This document shows, piece after piece, positions 1-11,150 of a stretch of 64,000 bases of DNA (position 1 is its first letter; each line of letters begins with the position of its first letter). The position numbers and the translations under genes are program-made. This stretch comes from Stomoxys calcitrans (lineage: Eukaryota; Arthropoda; Insecta; Diptera; Muscidae): the NCBI RefSeq assembly GCF_963082655.1, contig NC_081552.1, forward strand, positions 95,743,922 through 95,807,921. Direction: 5' to 3'. The notes under the pieces were generated by a model. That model saw only the letters and a list, made by a program, of their open reading frames with translations. It had not been told where the DNA came from and ran no database searches.

Positions 1-342
1 TTTGCAAATTTTTCAACGAATTTAAGTAACAGCAGACAAAATAACTACTACTATTATATGTATCCTTTTAAACAAAAAATGAATGGCTAAAATTGACAAT
101 TTTTTTTATTTGTATATAGCAAATACCTTCATACTTGTTTAGAAGTTAAAACAATCTTTTATGGTTTTGTGCGAGAGCTTAAAACTTTCAGACTAATTTT
201 TCTGGGTGTAGAAAATCTGATCAAAAATACGATCTGTACTTGGTATGCAAATCCCCATGGATAGACGCGTAAGCATCAATCGAAACAGAAAGTGATTGTG
301 TCGATCGGTATACTGTTTCACGAACTTTGTTGCAAGAAATTA
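1..342. other. AT-rich spacer, nothing recognised
   Basis: No coding signal, terminal repeat or RNA gene was recognised. The sequence is AT-rich and joins the 5'-truncated family A copy at about 343. Confidence 0.5.
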
Positions 343-1526
343 CTTTAAAACAAGATATGGTCCGGTTCGGACCACAATTAAATTATATGTTGGAGACCTG
401 TGTAAAATTTCAGCCAATTCGTATAAGAATTGCGCCTATTGGGGCTCACGAAATAAAATAGAGAGAACGATTTATATGGGATCTGTATCGGGCTATAGAC
501 CGATTCAGACCATAATAAACACGTTTGTTGATGGTCATGAGGCATATCGGATAATAATTGCGACTTCTAGGGGTCAAGAAGTCAAGATCCCAGATCGGTT
601 TATATGGCAGCTATATCAGGTTATGAACCGATTTGAACCTTATTTGACACAGTTGTTGAAAGTAAAAATAAAATACGTCATGCAAAATTTCAGCCAAATC
701 GGATAGGAATTGCGCCCTCTAGAAGCTCAAGAAGTCAAATCCCCAGATCTGTTTATATGACAGCTATATCAGGTTATGGACCGATTTCAACCATACTTAC
801 CACAGTTGTTGGATATCATAACGAAATACTTGGTGCAAAAATTCATTCCAATCAGATAAGAATTGCGCACTCTAGAGGCTCAAGAAGTCAAGACCCAAGA
901 TCGATTTATATGGCAGCTATATCAGGTTTTGGACCGATTTGAACCGTACTTGGCACAGTTGTTGGATATCATAACAAAACACATTGTGCAAAATTTCATT
1001 CTGATCGGATAAGAATTTCGCACGCTAGAGGCTCAAGAAGTCAAGACCCAAGATCGGTTTATATGGCAGCTATATCAGGTTATGAACCGATATGAACTAT
1101 ACTTGACACAGTTGTTGGATATCATAGCAAAACACGTCGTGCAAAATTTCATTCCAATCGAATAAGAATTGCGCACTCTAGAGGCTCAAGAAATCAAGAC
1201 CCAAGATCGGTTTATATGGCAGCTATATCAAAACATGGACCGATATGGCCCATTTACAATACCAACCGACCTACACTAATAAGAAGTATTTGTGCAAAAT
1301 TTCAAGCGGCTAGCTTTACTCCTTCGGAAGTTAGCGTGCTTTCGACAGACAGACGGACGGACGGACGGACGGACGGACAGACGGACGGACATGGCTAGAT
1401 CGACACAAAATTTCACGACGATTAAGAATATATATACTTTATGGGGTCTCAGACGAATATTTCGAGTAGTTACAAACAGAATGACGAAATTAGTATACCC
1501 CCCATCTTATGGTGGAGGGTATAAAA
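343..1526 (+). mobile_element. Family A DINE/Helentron-like element, 5'-truncated copy
   Basis: This copy lacks the first ~130 bp of the family (palindrome and left subterminal repeat) and starts at the block containing AGATATGGTCCGGTTCGGAC. It holds about six repeat units. GATC landmarks at 593, 746, 899, 1052 and 1205 are exactly 153 bp apart. The terminal block follows: a last unit containing AAAACATGGACCGATATGG, a (GGAC)n tract near 1350-1388, then TATACCC...ATGGTGGAGGGTATA at 1495-1524. The short open frames inside are by-products of a unit length divisible by three, and most units carry a stop. The Helentron/DINE assignment is inference from the layout. Confidence 0.8.
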
Positions 1527-1956
1527 ATTATATAAAGGTCCAAAAATTGCAATTTGGAGCCGTTCATCCATGAAAAGATCAACCTCTTGTGGTTAAGTAA
1601 ACAAAGAATAGCTTCGAAAAAAAATGTTCAAATTGCATTTTAATAAAAATATAAGATTACCTCACCTTACCTTTGGTTATTCATGCACTTTATACATGAA
1701 TAACCAACAATGCGTTGCATGTTTTTGGACAAATTACAAATCCAATAACAAAATTAAATAATTTTGTGAACAATGCAAAAGAAGGCGCAAGAACAGATGA
1801 ATTCACGACCGGCACATCGAGGAAAATATGTAGCTGTAATATGCTCATATTGAAAGGTTATTCTATGGCAATCAAAGATTGTCTGTATAACAAGTGTTAG
1901 GCTCTCCTATATACTAATTACTACTAATTTTGTGTGCTCTCATAAAGTACCCTAAA
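1527..1956. other. Spacer between two family A copies
   Basis: AT-rich sequence. A short direct/inverted motif (attcatgcactttatacatgaat) sits near 1678-1702. No gene or element recognised. Confidence 0.4.
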
Positions 1957-3605
1957 AACAAGTAAAAGCGTGCTAAGTTCGGCCGGGCCGAATCTTATAT
2001 ACCCTCCACCATGGATCGCATTTGTCGAGTTCTTTTCCCGGCATCTCTTCTTAGGCAAAAAAGGATATAAGAAATGAGTTGCTCTGCTATTAAAACGATA
2101 TCAAGATATGGTCCGGTTCGGACCACAATTAAATTATGTGTTGGAGACCTGTGTAAAATTTCAGCCAATTCGTATAAGAATTGCACCCTTTGGGGGCTCA
2201 AAAAAATAGAGAGATCGATTTATATGGGAGCTGTATTGGGCTATAGACCGATTCATATCATAATAAACACGTATGTTGATGGTCATGAGAGGATCCGTCG
2301 TAGAAAATTTCAGGCATATCGGATAATAATTGCGACCTCTAGGGGTCAAGAAGTCAAGATCCCAGATCGGTTTATATGGCAGCTATATCAGGTTATGAAC
2401 CGATTTGAACTTTATTTAACACAGTTGTTGGAAGTAAAAATTAAATACGTCATGCAAAATTTCAGCCAAATCGGATAGGAATTGCGCCCTCTAAAAGCTC
2501 AAGAAGTTAAATCCCCAGATCTGTTTATATGACAGCTATATCAGGTTATGAACCGATTTCAACCATACTTGGCACAGTTGTTGGATATCATAACGAAATA
2601 CTTCGTGCAAAAATTCATTCAAATCGGATAAGAATTGTGCCCTCTAGAGGCTCAAGAAGTCAAGACCCAAGATCGGTTTATATGGCAGCTATATCAGGTT
2701 ATGGACCGATTTAAACCATACTTGGCATAGTTGTTGGGTATCATAACAAAACACGTCGTGCGAAATTCCATTCCATTCGGATAAGAATTGCGCCCTCTAG
2801 AGGCTCAAGAAGTCAAGACCCAAGATCGGTTTATATGGCAGCTATATCAGGTTATGGGCCGATTTAAGCCATACTTGGCACAGTTGTTGGATATAATAAC
2901 AAAACACTTCGTGCAAAATTTCTATTCAATCGGATAAGAATTGCGCACTCTAGAGGCTCAAGAAGTCAAGACCCAAGATCGGTTTATATGGCAGCTATAT
3001 CATGTTATGGACCGATTTGAACCATACTTGGCACAGTTGTTGGGTATAATAACAAAACACGTCGTGCAAAATTTTATTCCAATCGGATAAGAATTGCGCA
3101 AGCTAGAGGCTCAAGAAGTCAAGACCCAAGATCTGTTTATATGGCAGCTATATCAGGTTATGGGCCGATTTGAACCATACTTGGCACAGTTATTGGATGT
3201 CATAACAAAACACGTTGTGCAAAATTTTATTCTAATCGGATAAGAATTGCGCACTCTAGAGGCTCAAGAAGTCAAGACCCAAGATCGGTTTATATGGCAG
3301 CTATATCAAAACATGGACCGATATGGCCCATTTACAATACCAACCGACCTACACTAATAAGAAGTATTTGTGCAAAATTTCAAGCGGCTAGCATTACTCC
3401 TTCGGAAGTTAGCGTGCTTTCGACAGACAGACGGACGGACGGACGGACGGACGGACGGACAGACGGACGGACATGGCTAGATCGACATAAAATGTCACGA
3501 CGATCAAGAATATATATACTTTATGGGGTCTCAGACGAATATTTCGAGTAGTTACAAACAGAATGACGAAATTAGTATACCCCCCATCTTATGGTGGAGG
3601 GTATA
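1957..3605 (+). mobile_element. Family A element, full-length copy, 8 repeat units
   Basis: The left end is ACAAGTAAAAGCG, followed by the palindrome TTCGGCCGGGCCGAA and TATACCCTCCACCAT. GATC landmarks at 2213, 2365, 2518, 2671, 2824, 2977, 3130 and 3283 give steps of 152 or 153 bp. The first units carry distinctive variants (ATATGGGAGCTGTAT; AGATCTGTTTATATGACAG), and the last unit has AAAACATGGACCGATATGG. The 3' block has a (GGAC)n tract at about 3425-3470 and the inverted subterminal repeat ending at 3605. No transposase is encoded, so the copy is non-autonomous. Confidence 0.85.
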
Positions 3606-3607
3606 AT

Positions 3608-3680
3608 AAACATTTGGTATTAAAATTTCGGATGGGGTACCTAGGGGGGCTGCCCCAACCTATATGAAAACATATGTTTA
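3608..3680 (-). mobile_element. Family C fragment
   Basis: The reverse complement matches the family C segment near 20078-20110 (shared GGATGGGGTACCT and neighbouring TTTGGTA). It is a relic abutting the right end of the preceding A copy. Confidence 0.5.
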
Positions 3681-3724
3681 CAGGCCGACTGAGAAAAATG
3701 GATAAGCTTTTGCTGTTTTAGTAT

Positions 3725-3935
3725 CTAATTATGATGATCAACAGTACCAAACGCCTTACTGTGATCTAGAAGAATTAAAAAGGACACATATTTGTTGTCC
3801 ATATTTTGTCGAATATTCTCAGTGTATTGTTGCCGCTCCTCTCCTTTCGAAATTCGTGAATTTAATACTAAAGATACTTTCGAAGACTTCATTCTCATCA
3901 ACACACCGAACATGAAATCAATTTTCAATAAGAAT
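3725..3935 (-). pseudogene. Non-LTR reverse transcriptase fragment (Jockey/CR1-like)
   Basis: The minus-strand translation contains VSFLILLDHSKAFGTVDH, the RT motif A region (consensus LDxSKAFDxVDH) of Jockey/CR1-type LINEs, preceded by a short linker-like stretch. The catalytic D of LLDHSKAF is present, but AFD has become AFG. Only about 70 codons remain, bounded by family C and A sequence, so this is a dead 5'- and 3'-truncated relic. Confidence 0.6.
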
Positions 3936-3961
3936 AGTGTACAGTTGCTCGTATATATTAA

Positions 3962-5598
3962 AACAAGTAAAACGTGCTAAGTTCGGCCGGGCCGAATCTT
4001 ATATACCCTCCACCATCAATCGCATTTGTCGAGTTCTTTTCCCGACACCTCTTCTTAGGCAAAAAAGGATATATTTAAAACGATATCAAGATATGGTCCG
4101 GTTCGGACCAAAATTAAATTATATGTTAGAGACCTGTGTAAAATTTCAGCCAATTCGTATAAGAATTGCGCCCATTGGGGCTCACGAAGTAAAATAGAGA
4201 GAACGATTTATATGGGATCTGTATCAGGCTATAGACCGATTCAGACCATAATAAACACGTTAGTTGATGGTCATGAGAGAATCCGTCGTACAAAATTTCG
4301 GGCAATTCGGATAATAAATGCGACTTCTAGAGGCTCAAGAAGTCAAGATCTTAGATCGGTTTATATGACAGCTATATCAGGTTATGAACCGATTTGAACC
4401 TTATTTTGACACAGTTGTTGAAAGTAAAAATAAAATACGTCATGCAAAATTTCAGCTAAATCTGATAGGAATTGCGCCCTCTAGAAGCTCAAGAAGTCAA
4501 ATCCCCAGATCTGTTTATATCACAGCTATATCAGGTTAAGGACCGATTTCAACCATACTTGGCACAGTTGTTGGATATCATAACGAAATACTTCGTGCAA
4601 AAATTCATTCAAATCGGATAAGAATTGTGCCCTATAGAGACTCAAGAAGTCAAGACCCAAGATCGGTTTATATGGCAGCTATATCAGGTTATGGACCGAT
4701 TTAAACCATACTTGGCATAGTTGTTGGGTATCATAACAAAACACGTCGTGCGAAATTCCATTCCATTCGGATAAGAATTACGCCCCCTAGAGGCTCAAGA
4801 AGTCAAGACCCAAGATCGGTTTATATGGCAGCTATATCAGGTTATGGACCGATTTGAACCATACTTGGCACAGTTGTTGGATATAATAACAAAACACGTC
4901 GTGCAAAATTTCATTCCAATCGGATAAGAATTGCGCACTCTAGAGGCTCAAGAAGTCAAGACCCTAGATCGGTTTATATGGCAGCTATATCAGGTTATGG
5001 ACCGATTCGAACCATACTTGGTACAGTTGTTGGATATCATAACAAAACACGTCGCGCAAAATTTCATTCTAATCGGATAAGAATTGCGCACGCTAGAGGC
5101 TCAAGAAGTCAAGACCCAAGATCGGTTTATATGGCAGCTATATCAGGTTATGAACCGATTTGAACTATACTTGGCACAGTTCTTGGATATCATAGCAAAA
5201 CACGTCGTGCAAAATTTCATTCCAATCGGATAAGAATTGTCCACTCTTGAGGCTCAAGAAGTCAAGACCCAAGATCGGTTTATATGGCAGCTATATCAAA
5301 ACATGGACCGATATGGCCCATTTGCAATACCAACCGACCTACACTAATAAGAAGTATTTGTGCAAAATTTCAAGAGGCTAGCTTTACTCCTTCGGAAGTT
5401 AGCGTGCTTTCGACAGACAGACGGACGGACGGACGGACGGACGGACGGACAGACGGACGGACATGGCTAGATCGACATAAAATGTCACGACGATCAAGAA
5501 TATATATACTTTATGGGGTCCCAGACGAATATTTCGAGTAGTTACAAACAGAATGACGAAATTAGTATACCCCCCATCTTATGGTGGAGGGTATAAAA
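3962..5598 (+). mobile_element. Family A element, full-length copy, 8 repeat units
   Basis: The 5' end carries ACAAGTAAAACGTGC, the 15-bp palindrome and TATACCCTCCACCAT. GATC landmarks at 4354, 4508, 4661, 4814, 4967, 5120 and 5273 show the 153-bp period, with the distinctive first unit near 4203. The (GGAC)n tract is at about 5410-5460 and the right subterminal repeat ends at 5597. It has the same order of position-specific unit variants as the copy at 1957-3605, from which it is separated by only ~360 bp. Confidence 0.85.
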
Positions 5599-6782
5599 AA
5601 GTGTTAGTATTTGAAGAAAAAAATAAATCCAAAGTGCTTTATTTCTTTTATCTATATTTACTATGTGTCCTTCTTACATTCATTGTTCTCTATCTTTTTT
5701 TAAACAATATTAATAACGCGACCTCCCAAACATTATTGTGATAATACGTCTTTTTCCATCGTCTTGCAGGAAATTGAAATACCGTAAACATATTTTGATG
5801 TTCAAATAACCTAAATTTTTCACATAAATTAACAAACACTACAGCAAAAATTTTACTCTCCATCCTTACTTCGTGGTCTTCCACATTTTACAGGCATAAA
5901 TGGAATTGTGTAATACAATTCATACATGCCTGTTTGTTTTGAAAATTTGTTTTCTCTTTTTCAATTTACCTATTCTTGTATTCCAGCTTATAATGACAGA
6001 TTTCGTTGTGGTGTCATCGAAACAGGCCATCTGTTGTGATGACAAATTGCCGAATGACGACCCTTCGCTTCAAAATACGCCCTATTCATACGTGGTCAAA
6101 CAAGACAAGCAGAAAACTAATTGAAGTCCATGACCTCACTAGACCACAAAACAATTTCAAAAATTACCTTAACCCCCATCCAAATACTCACACAGGCAGG
6201 AGGCGGTAAAAAAAAAGATCTTTTGTTCGAAATAATGGGGACTCTCGCTTGCAAACATAAAGCTTTAGAAAATAATAACAACAGCACCAACAGCAATCTA
6301 CTCAGGACATTACCTTTATGAAAGAACTTTGACGAAAACAACAAGAACAAGAACTGGCAATGTCTAAAATGCCAGACATGAATAGCATGTGTTGGATGGA
6401 GAATATACACATACATATGCAAGCACGCATATGGGCATCTTTATTTATCACCTCTAGTGTGTATTGGTGTGTGTAAGGTGCCACAGTATTATTGGCAGTC
6501 CACACCAACTGCTTGTTGGAGTAAATTCTTCTCATATGCCACAAAAAGCATTAATTGGGGCTTTTTGTGATATTGTTTCATTCTCATGCTGCTGGTTCTT
6601 TAGCATATACTTTCTTGCAGCATTCTTTCACAACGACCTCCTTGGTGAATAAACATACTTTCAGGCATTGGCATATTAAGGTTTTTAGAAAGCATTAATT
6701 CTAGGCCTTATTTAACAGGTTCTCGGCAACCTATAGCAGTGAACATGTTGATCATCTGGGTGCAAGTTTCAAAATGTTTAAA
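5599..6782. other. Spacer without recognised gene or element
   Basis: 1.2 kb of AT-rich sequence with several short open frames on both strands (for example minus 6422-6117 and plus 5900-6124). None has recognisable domains, consistent splice context or family repeats. It may be unique genomic DNA. Confidence 0.4.
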
Positions 6783-7420
6783 AAACAAGTGACAGTAACA
6801 GCGTAAAGTTCGGCCGGGGTAAATCTTATATACCATTCTCTATGGAACGCAAGTGACAAGTTCTATGAATGATTTCTTCAAATATATCAAGTTAAAGACC
6901 GTACATGTCATGGCTGTCAGAAGTCAAAGAAAAATATCACCTCCAAAATTTCAAGCAAATCGAGTGATAATTCTCCCTCCAGAGGATCTGGAAGTCATAT
7001 TGGGAGATCGGTTTATATGACAGCTATATTAGGTTATAAACTGACTTAAATCATTCTTGGCACAGTTATTGGAAACCATACCAAAACGACATATGCAGAA
7101 TTTCAGCCAAATTGGAAAAAATTGCGCGAGATCGGTTTATATGGTGGCCATATCAGCTTATGGTTTATTTACACCATACTTGACATAGTTATTGAAAGTC
7201 AAAACAAAATGATATTTGCAAAATTTCAGCCAAATCGGATAAGAATTGCGCCGTCTAGAGACTCAAGTCGAGTTCCGAAATCGGTTTATATGGCAGCTAT
7301 ATCAGCTTATGGACTGACTTAGACCATACTTGGTACAATTGTTGGAAATCGTACCAAAAGCTACGTCCGCAATTTCAATCAAATAGGGTGGTAATTGTAC
7401 GAGTTTTTCTTATCAGTGTA
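6783..7420 (+). mobile_element. Old, diverged family A-like element
   Basis: It starts near ACAAGTGACAGTAACAGCG with GTTCGGCCGGGG (palindrome decayed) and TATATACCATTCTC in place of the usual left subterminal repeat. It contains three degenerate repeat units with GATCGG or AATCGG landmarks near 7006, 7130 and 7279. The first step is shortened by deletion and the second is ~150 bp. No clear right terminus is seen, so it is truncated or merged with the minus-strand fragment that follows. Confidence 0.6.
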
Positions 7421-7640
7421 GGTCATTGTAGATTGCAGATTTGGATATAGCTTATATCATATAAAACGGTCCTTCGACTTCTTGGCTCCCTAGGGGCTGC
7501 ACTTATAATTTTGCGCGTAGTGTTCTGTTACGATTTCCAAGAATTGTGAAAAATATATAACCTGATATAGCTTCCATATAAGCCGATCTTCCGAGCAGAC
7601 ATCTTTAGCACCTGTCTATCGCATTTGTTGTCCAATATGG
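7421..7640 (-). mobile_element. Diverged A-like repeat-unit fragment
   Basis: Reads as A-type unit on the minus strand: TAACCTGATATAGCTTCCATATAAGCC with CTTCTTGGCTCCCTAGGGG. No termini preserved. Confidence 0.5.
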
Positions 7641-7897
7641 CTGACGTTTTTCATGTATTGTTTTGTTATGATTTCCAAACCCTGGCAGAAAGATAATTTA
7701 AATTGTTCAAGCATAGAAGACATCGGCGACAATGTCAACAGGATAACAACTGTAATAGTGGGGTCGTTCAAAGATAGTTGTCCTCTTCGAAAAAGGAAAT
7801 CAGCAAAAGAAAAAACCCTGAATTACCGGGAAGATTCGCAACAATAGCCGGTCAAAAATTATCAAACCGAGCGCCTTATTTACGCAATACACCTTAT

Positions 7898-8105
7898 TTA
7901 ACCCTCTCATTCCCGATGTTGCGTATACGCAACATTGTGTTTATGAGCGTTTAAGTAAAATAGCGCTTTTAATATTGTATATTGATAAGTTGGTAGTCGG
8001 CTGTGCACGTGTTCAGTTAGTAACTATTATCCGAGAGCGAAGTTGACAAATTAATTTTGCAAAAAAACGACGCGTGTATGCAACATTAGTCTATTGATAT
8101 GTTCG
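7898..8105 (+). mobile_element. Candidate piggyBac-like element end with 20-bp palindrome
   Basis: TTAA (7898-7901) is followed directly by CCCT, the target-site and end dinucleotide pattern of piggyBac-superfamily elements. Twelve bases further in is a perfect palindrome ATGTTGCGTATACGCAACAT (7916-7935). The downstream AT-rich sequence contains a second ATGCAACATTAG near 8078. No transposase frame and no opposite terminus were found, so this is at best a solo end or a small MITE. Assignment rests on TTAA-CCCT and the palindrome only. Confidence 0.4.
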
Positions 8106-8159
8106 AAAAATAAAAACTTCCGAACAATAATAGCTCTTTGGGCCCATAGAGGGCGTGCT

Positions 8160-8515
8160 AAGAATGGTCATAATCAGCTCAAAACCTGATATAGATGACT
8201 TTTTGAGCCTCTAGAGTGCGCAATACTTACCAGATTTGACTGAAATTTTGCACGTAAAGTTTTGCCATTACTTCCATCGATCGTGCCAAATATGGTCCAA
8301 ATTGGTTTATAACCTGATATAGCTCCCATATAGACCGATCGCGGTAAGTGGCGCAATTATTTGAAATTTTAAATGTGGTATATTTTATGACTTATTAAAG
8401 TCATGACAAATGCTGTTCATCTGTAGAAAAGTCATTCCCAGAACGTGTCAAATGCGATCCATGGAGGGTATATATGATTCGGCCCTGGCGAACTGAACTT
8501 GCTTTTACTTGTTTT
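8160..8515 (-). mobile_element. Diverged family A-like element, truncated, minus strand
   Basis: The minus strand holds a decayed A 5' end: the region 8450-8512 is the inverse of ACAAGTAAAAG...TTCGCC...TATATACCCTCCATGG. One to two units with TATAACCTGATATAGCTCCCATATAGACCGATC (read on plus) lie at about 8175-8345. The 3' half is missing. Confidence 0.6.
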
Positions 8516-8600
8516 CTGGTATTCTCGCCAGGATTCAAACCCAGTCGTGCAGCATAATAGGCGTAGTGTAAATCGCGAAGTGTACTGGTAAAGAGCCTGC
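8516..8600 (-). repeat. tRNA-like SINE relic
   Basis: The plus strand reads GCCAGGATTCAAACCCAG, the complement of a pol III B box (GGTTTGAATCC), followed by CAGCATAATAGGCG, also seen at 45490-45525 beside a clear A box. This is the head of a dispersed tRNA-derived SINE on the minus strand, decayed and without its tail. Confidence 0.5.
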
Positions 8601-8828
8601 AAAATCCATACGATTAAATGGTAATAATCATTAGCCGAAATGGGGAAAAGGGGCAGCAAATGCAATATGCCCTTATGATCTTATATTCAAAATACGATAG
8701 GATAGTCATACCAAACATAAATTGAAATAATAAAATAATTTTCAAACCTGTCCAAAGATGCTTAAAACCTTTTATAAATCATATGTAATCTACTCAAAAC
8801 TCCATCTATACTTCACTAAACTAGGTGT

Positions 8829-9869
8829 AACAAGTAAAAACGTGCTAAGTTCGGCCGGGTCGAATCTTATATACCCTCCACCATGGATCGCATTTGTCGA
8901 GTTCTTTTCCCGGCATCTCTTCTTAGGCAAAAAAGGATATAAGAAAAGAGTTGCTCTGCTATTAAAACGATATCAAGATATGGTCCGGTTCGGACCACAA
9001 TTAAATTATATGTTGGAGACCTGTGTAAAATTTCAGCCAATTCGTATAAGAATTGCGCCCATTGGGGCTCACGAAGTAAAATAGAGAGAACGATTTATAT
9101 GGGATCTGTATCGGGCTATAGACCGATTCAGACCATAATAAAAAACGTTTGTTGATGGTCATGAGAGGATCCATCGTACAAAATTTCAGGCATATCAGAT
9201 AATAATTGCGACCTCTAGGGGTCAAGAAGTCAAGATCCCAGATCGGTTTATATGGCAGCTATATCAGGTTATGGACCGATTTGAACCATACTTAGCACAG
9301 TTGTTGGATATCATAACAAAACACGTCGTGCAAAATTTCATTCTGATCGGATAAGAATTGCGCACGCTAGAGGCTCAAGAAGTCAAGACCCAAGATCGGT
9401 TTATATGGCAGCTATATCAGGTTATAAACCGATTTGAACCATACTTGGCACAGTTGTTGGATATCATAGCAAAACACGTCATGCAAAATTTCATTCCAAT
9501 CGGATAAGAATTGCGCACTCTTGAGGCTCAAGAAGTCAAGACCTAAGATCGGTTTATATGGCAGCTATATCAAAACATGGACCGATATGGCCCATTTACA
9601 ATACCGACCAACCGACCTACACTAATAAGAAGTATTTGTGCAAAATTTCAAGCGGTTAGCTTTACTCCTTCGGAAGTTAGCGTGCTTTCGACAGACAGAC
9701 GGACGGACGGACGGACGGACAGACGGACGGACATGGCTAGATCGACATAAAATGTCACGACGATCAAGAATATATATACTTTATGGGGTCTCAGACGAAT
9801 ATTTCGAGTAGTTACAAACAGAATGACGAAATTAGTATACCCCCCATCTTATGGTGGAGCGTATAAAAA
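8829..9869 (+). mobile_element. Family A element, short complete copy
   Basis: Complete left end (ACAAGTAAAAACGTGC, palindrome with one mismatch, TATACCCTCCACCATGG), a short array with landmarks near 9090, 9240, 9394 and 9548, the (GGAC)n tract at about 9700-9730 and a right end with one change (ATGGTGGAGCGTATA). It has about half the units of the copy at 1957-3605, which shows that the array length varies between copies. Confidence 0.85.
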
Positions 9870-9939
9870 TATCTTTGAAATGTACACTTATATAAATTTT
9901 TAATCAAAATATTCCACGCTTCCTTCATGGGATGGAGTG

Positions 9940-10275
9940 GAGTAATATCACGAACAGTCTTTGAGTGTAGGAAGAAGATTAACGCCTTCGCTGAGAATGG
10001 CACGAACCGCATCGTTTTGTCATAACGGAGTAAAAGGAATGATAGAGTAGATTATTTGACAGTGAAGGCTAGAAGCCTGTCGTCAATAAACTTGGTTCAC
10101 CCAAAGCCATTCGGGTCGACGCAGTCTGAGTAAAGAGCGTGGGGGATGAACGCATCTAACACTATGGAACAGCGGAACTGTGGGTAGGACGACGAAAATC
10201 CTATGGGGAGATCCATAGGATCAGATTAATATTTGCACCTCCTTTTCATCCCAACCTTACCTGACCGATGTCTTC
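9940..10275 (+). pseudogene. 3' fragment of LOA/R1-like LINE (RNase H to 3' end, internally deleted)
   Basis: 9945-10110 matches the reverse complement of 45230-45390 (CGCATCGTTT; GATTTGACAGTGAAGGC), a LINE fragment with RNase H coding. 10180-10275 matches its 3' end (GGAGATCC...GATTAATATTTGCACC). The intervening CCHC-like segment seen at 44990-45060 is missing, so the copy carries an internal deletion. Multiple stops are present. Confidence 0.55.
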
Positions 10276-10379
10276 CAACAAACATGGTAGGTTAGGTAAA
10301 AGAGGCAATCCATTACAGAATTACTTACACAATTTTAACTCCATTGTGATACCACTCTGGTATCTCTCCACTCCACTCC

Positions 10380-10452
10380 TGGTATGAATCGAACGGACGA
10401 CCCCCGTTCTGGCAATAAGAGCACGCTACCGACTCGTCTACCAGGGCGCCTA
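10380..10452 (-). repeat. tRNA-like SINE head, second type
   Basis: The minus strand reads GGCGCCCTGGTAGACGAG, then CGGTAGCG (A-box-like) and CGTTCGATTC (B-box-like) about 35 bp on. It lacks a complete cloverleaf, so a tRNA-derived SINE or tRNA pseudogene is more likely than a tRNA gene. Confidence 0.4.
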
Positions 10453-11150
10453 ACATCCATTGTAAGTAATGTCCAAATTAATCTGAAACCATATAAGGCG
10501 ATCTCCCGATTAGCCTTCTACGGTCCCTAGAAGCGTCAATTGTTGCCCGAACAATTCAATTAAGTTTATTTTGTGTAAATTTTAAGCAAAATCCAATTTC
10601 TTTTTGGGCAACCCAATATATAGCTCCCATATACATCTTTCATCCGATATGCCGTTTTAAAGCAGTAGTAGCCATAATTTTGGTCCTACCCTTACAAAAT
10701 TTTTCAGGAGATGTTTTATTTACCGTCGCACTACATGAAAAAAATTTCATCAAAAATTTAACCAGATTTAGGTACAGTTCCCATACATATCTTTTAATCG
10801 TTTCGACTTTTAAAGCTGTAGTAGCTACAATTTCGGTCCGATAGGTACAACATTTTTCATGAAATGTTTTAATTGACATCCCAAAACGTGTGATAAATTT
10901 CATCAAAATCGAATCAGATTTAGATAAAACACCTATACATATAATTTATGCGTTTCGACTTTTAAGGCTGTAGAAGGCACAATTTTCGTACCATCGTAAG
11001 AAAATCGTAACAGGTTCTATTTTAAATTTCAATAGGTAGCAAAATGAAAGTCTGACTAAATTTGGATATAAGTGCTATATATTAAAAGTGTTACGTATAC
11101 TCGGTCTTGTAGGGTATTATATAGTCGGCTTCGTTCGACTTTTGCCTTTC
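10453..11150 (+). mobile_element. Family D element with ~153-bp units
   Basis: Three related units are anchored by TTTTAAAGC/TTTTAAGGC + TGTAG at 10654, 10807 and 10959 (steps 153 and 152). Each has AAATTTCATCAAAATCGAATC and CCATACATAT-type spacing. The element ends near GTAGGGTATTATATAGTCGGC (11111-11131), a terminus repeated at 43415 and 45900. It is a non-coding, DINE-like family distinct in sequence from A and B but with the same period. Confidence 0.5.
10590..10618 (-). repeat. Relic of a mariner-type MITE terminus
   Basis: TTTTTGGGCAACCCAATA matches the right terminal inverted repeat of the intact MITE at 62217-62453. Only the outermost ~28 bp survive, embedded in the family D element. 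Confidence 0.5.

Noticed and set aside
1350..1390. (GGAC)n tracts as a CRISPR-like or spaced repeat array
   Set aside because: They are simple tetranucleotide microsatellites at a fixed position in a eukaryotic transposon, with no spacers.
4978..5163. Repeated ~61-codon open frames in A elements (starting MAAISGYGP-like)
   Set aside because: They recur in every 153-bp unit because 153 is divisible by three. Most units have an in-frame stop at GATTTGA, the frames are not conserved between copies, and the terminal structure is that of a non-coding element.
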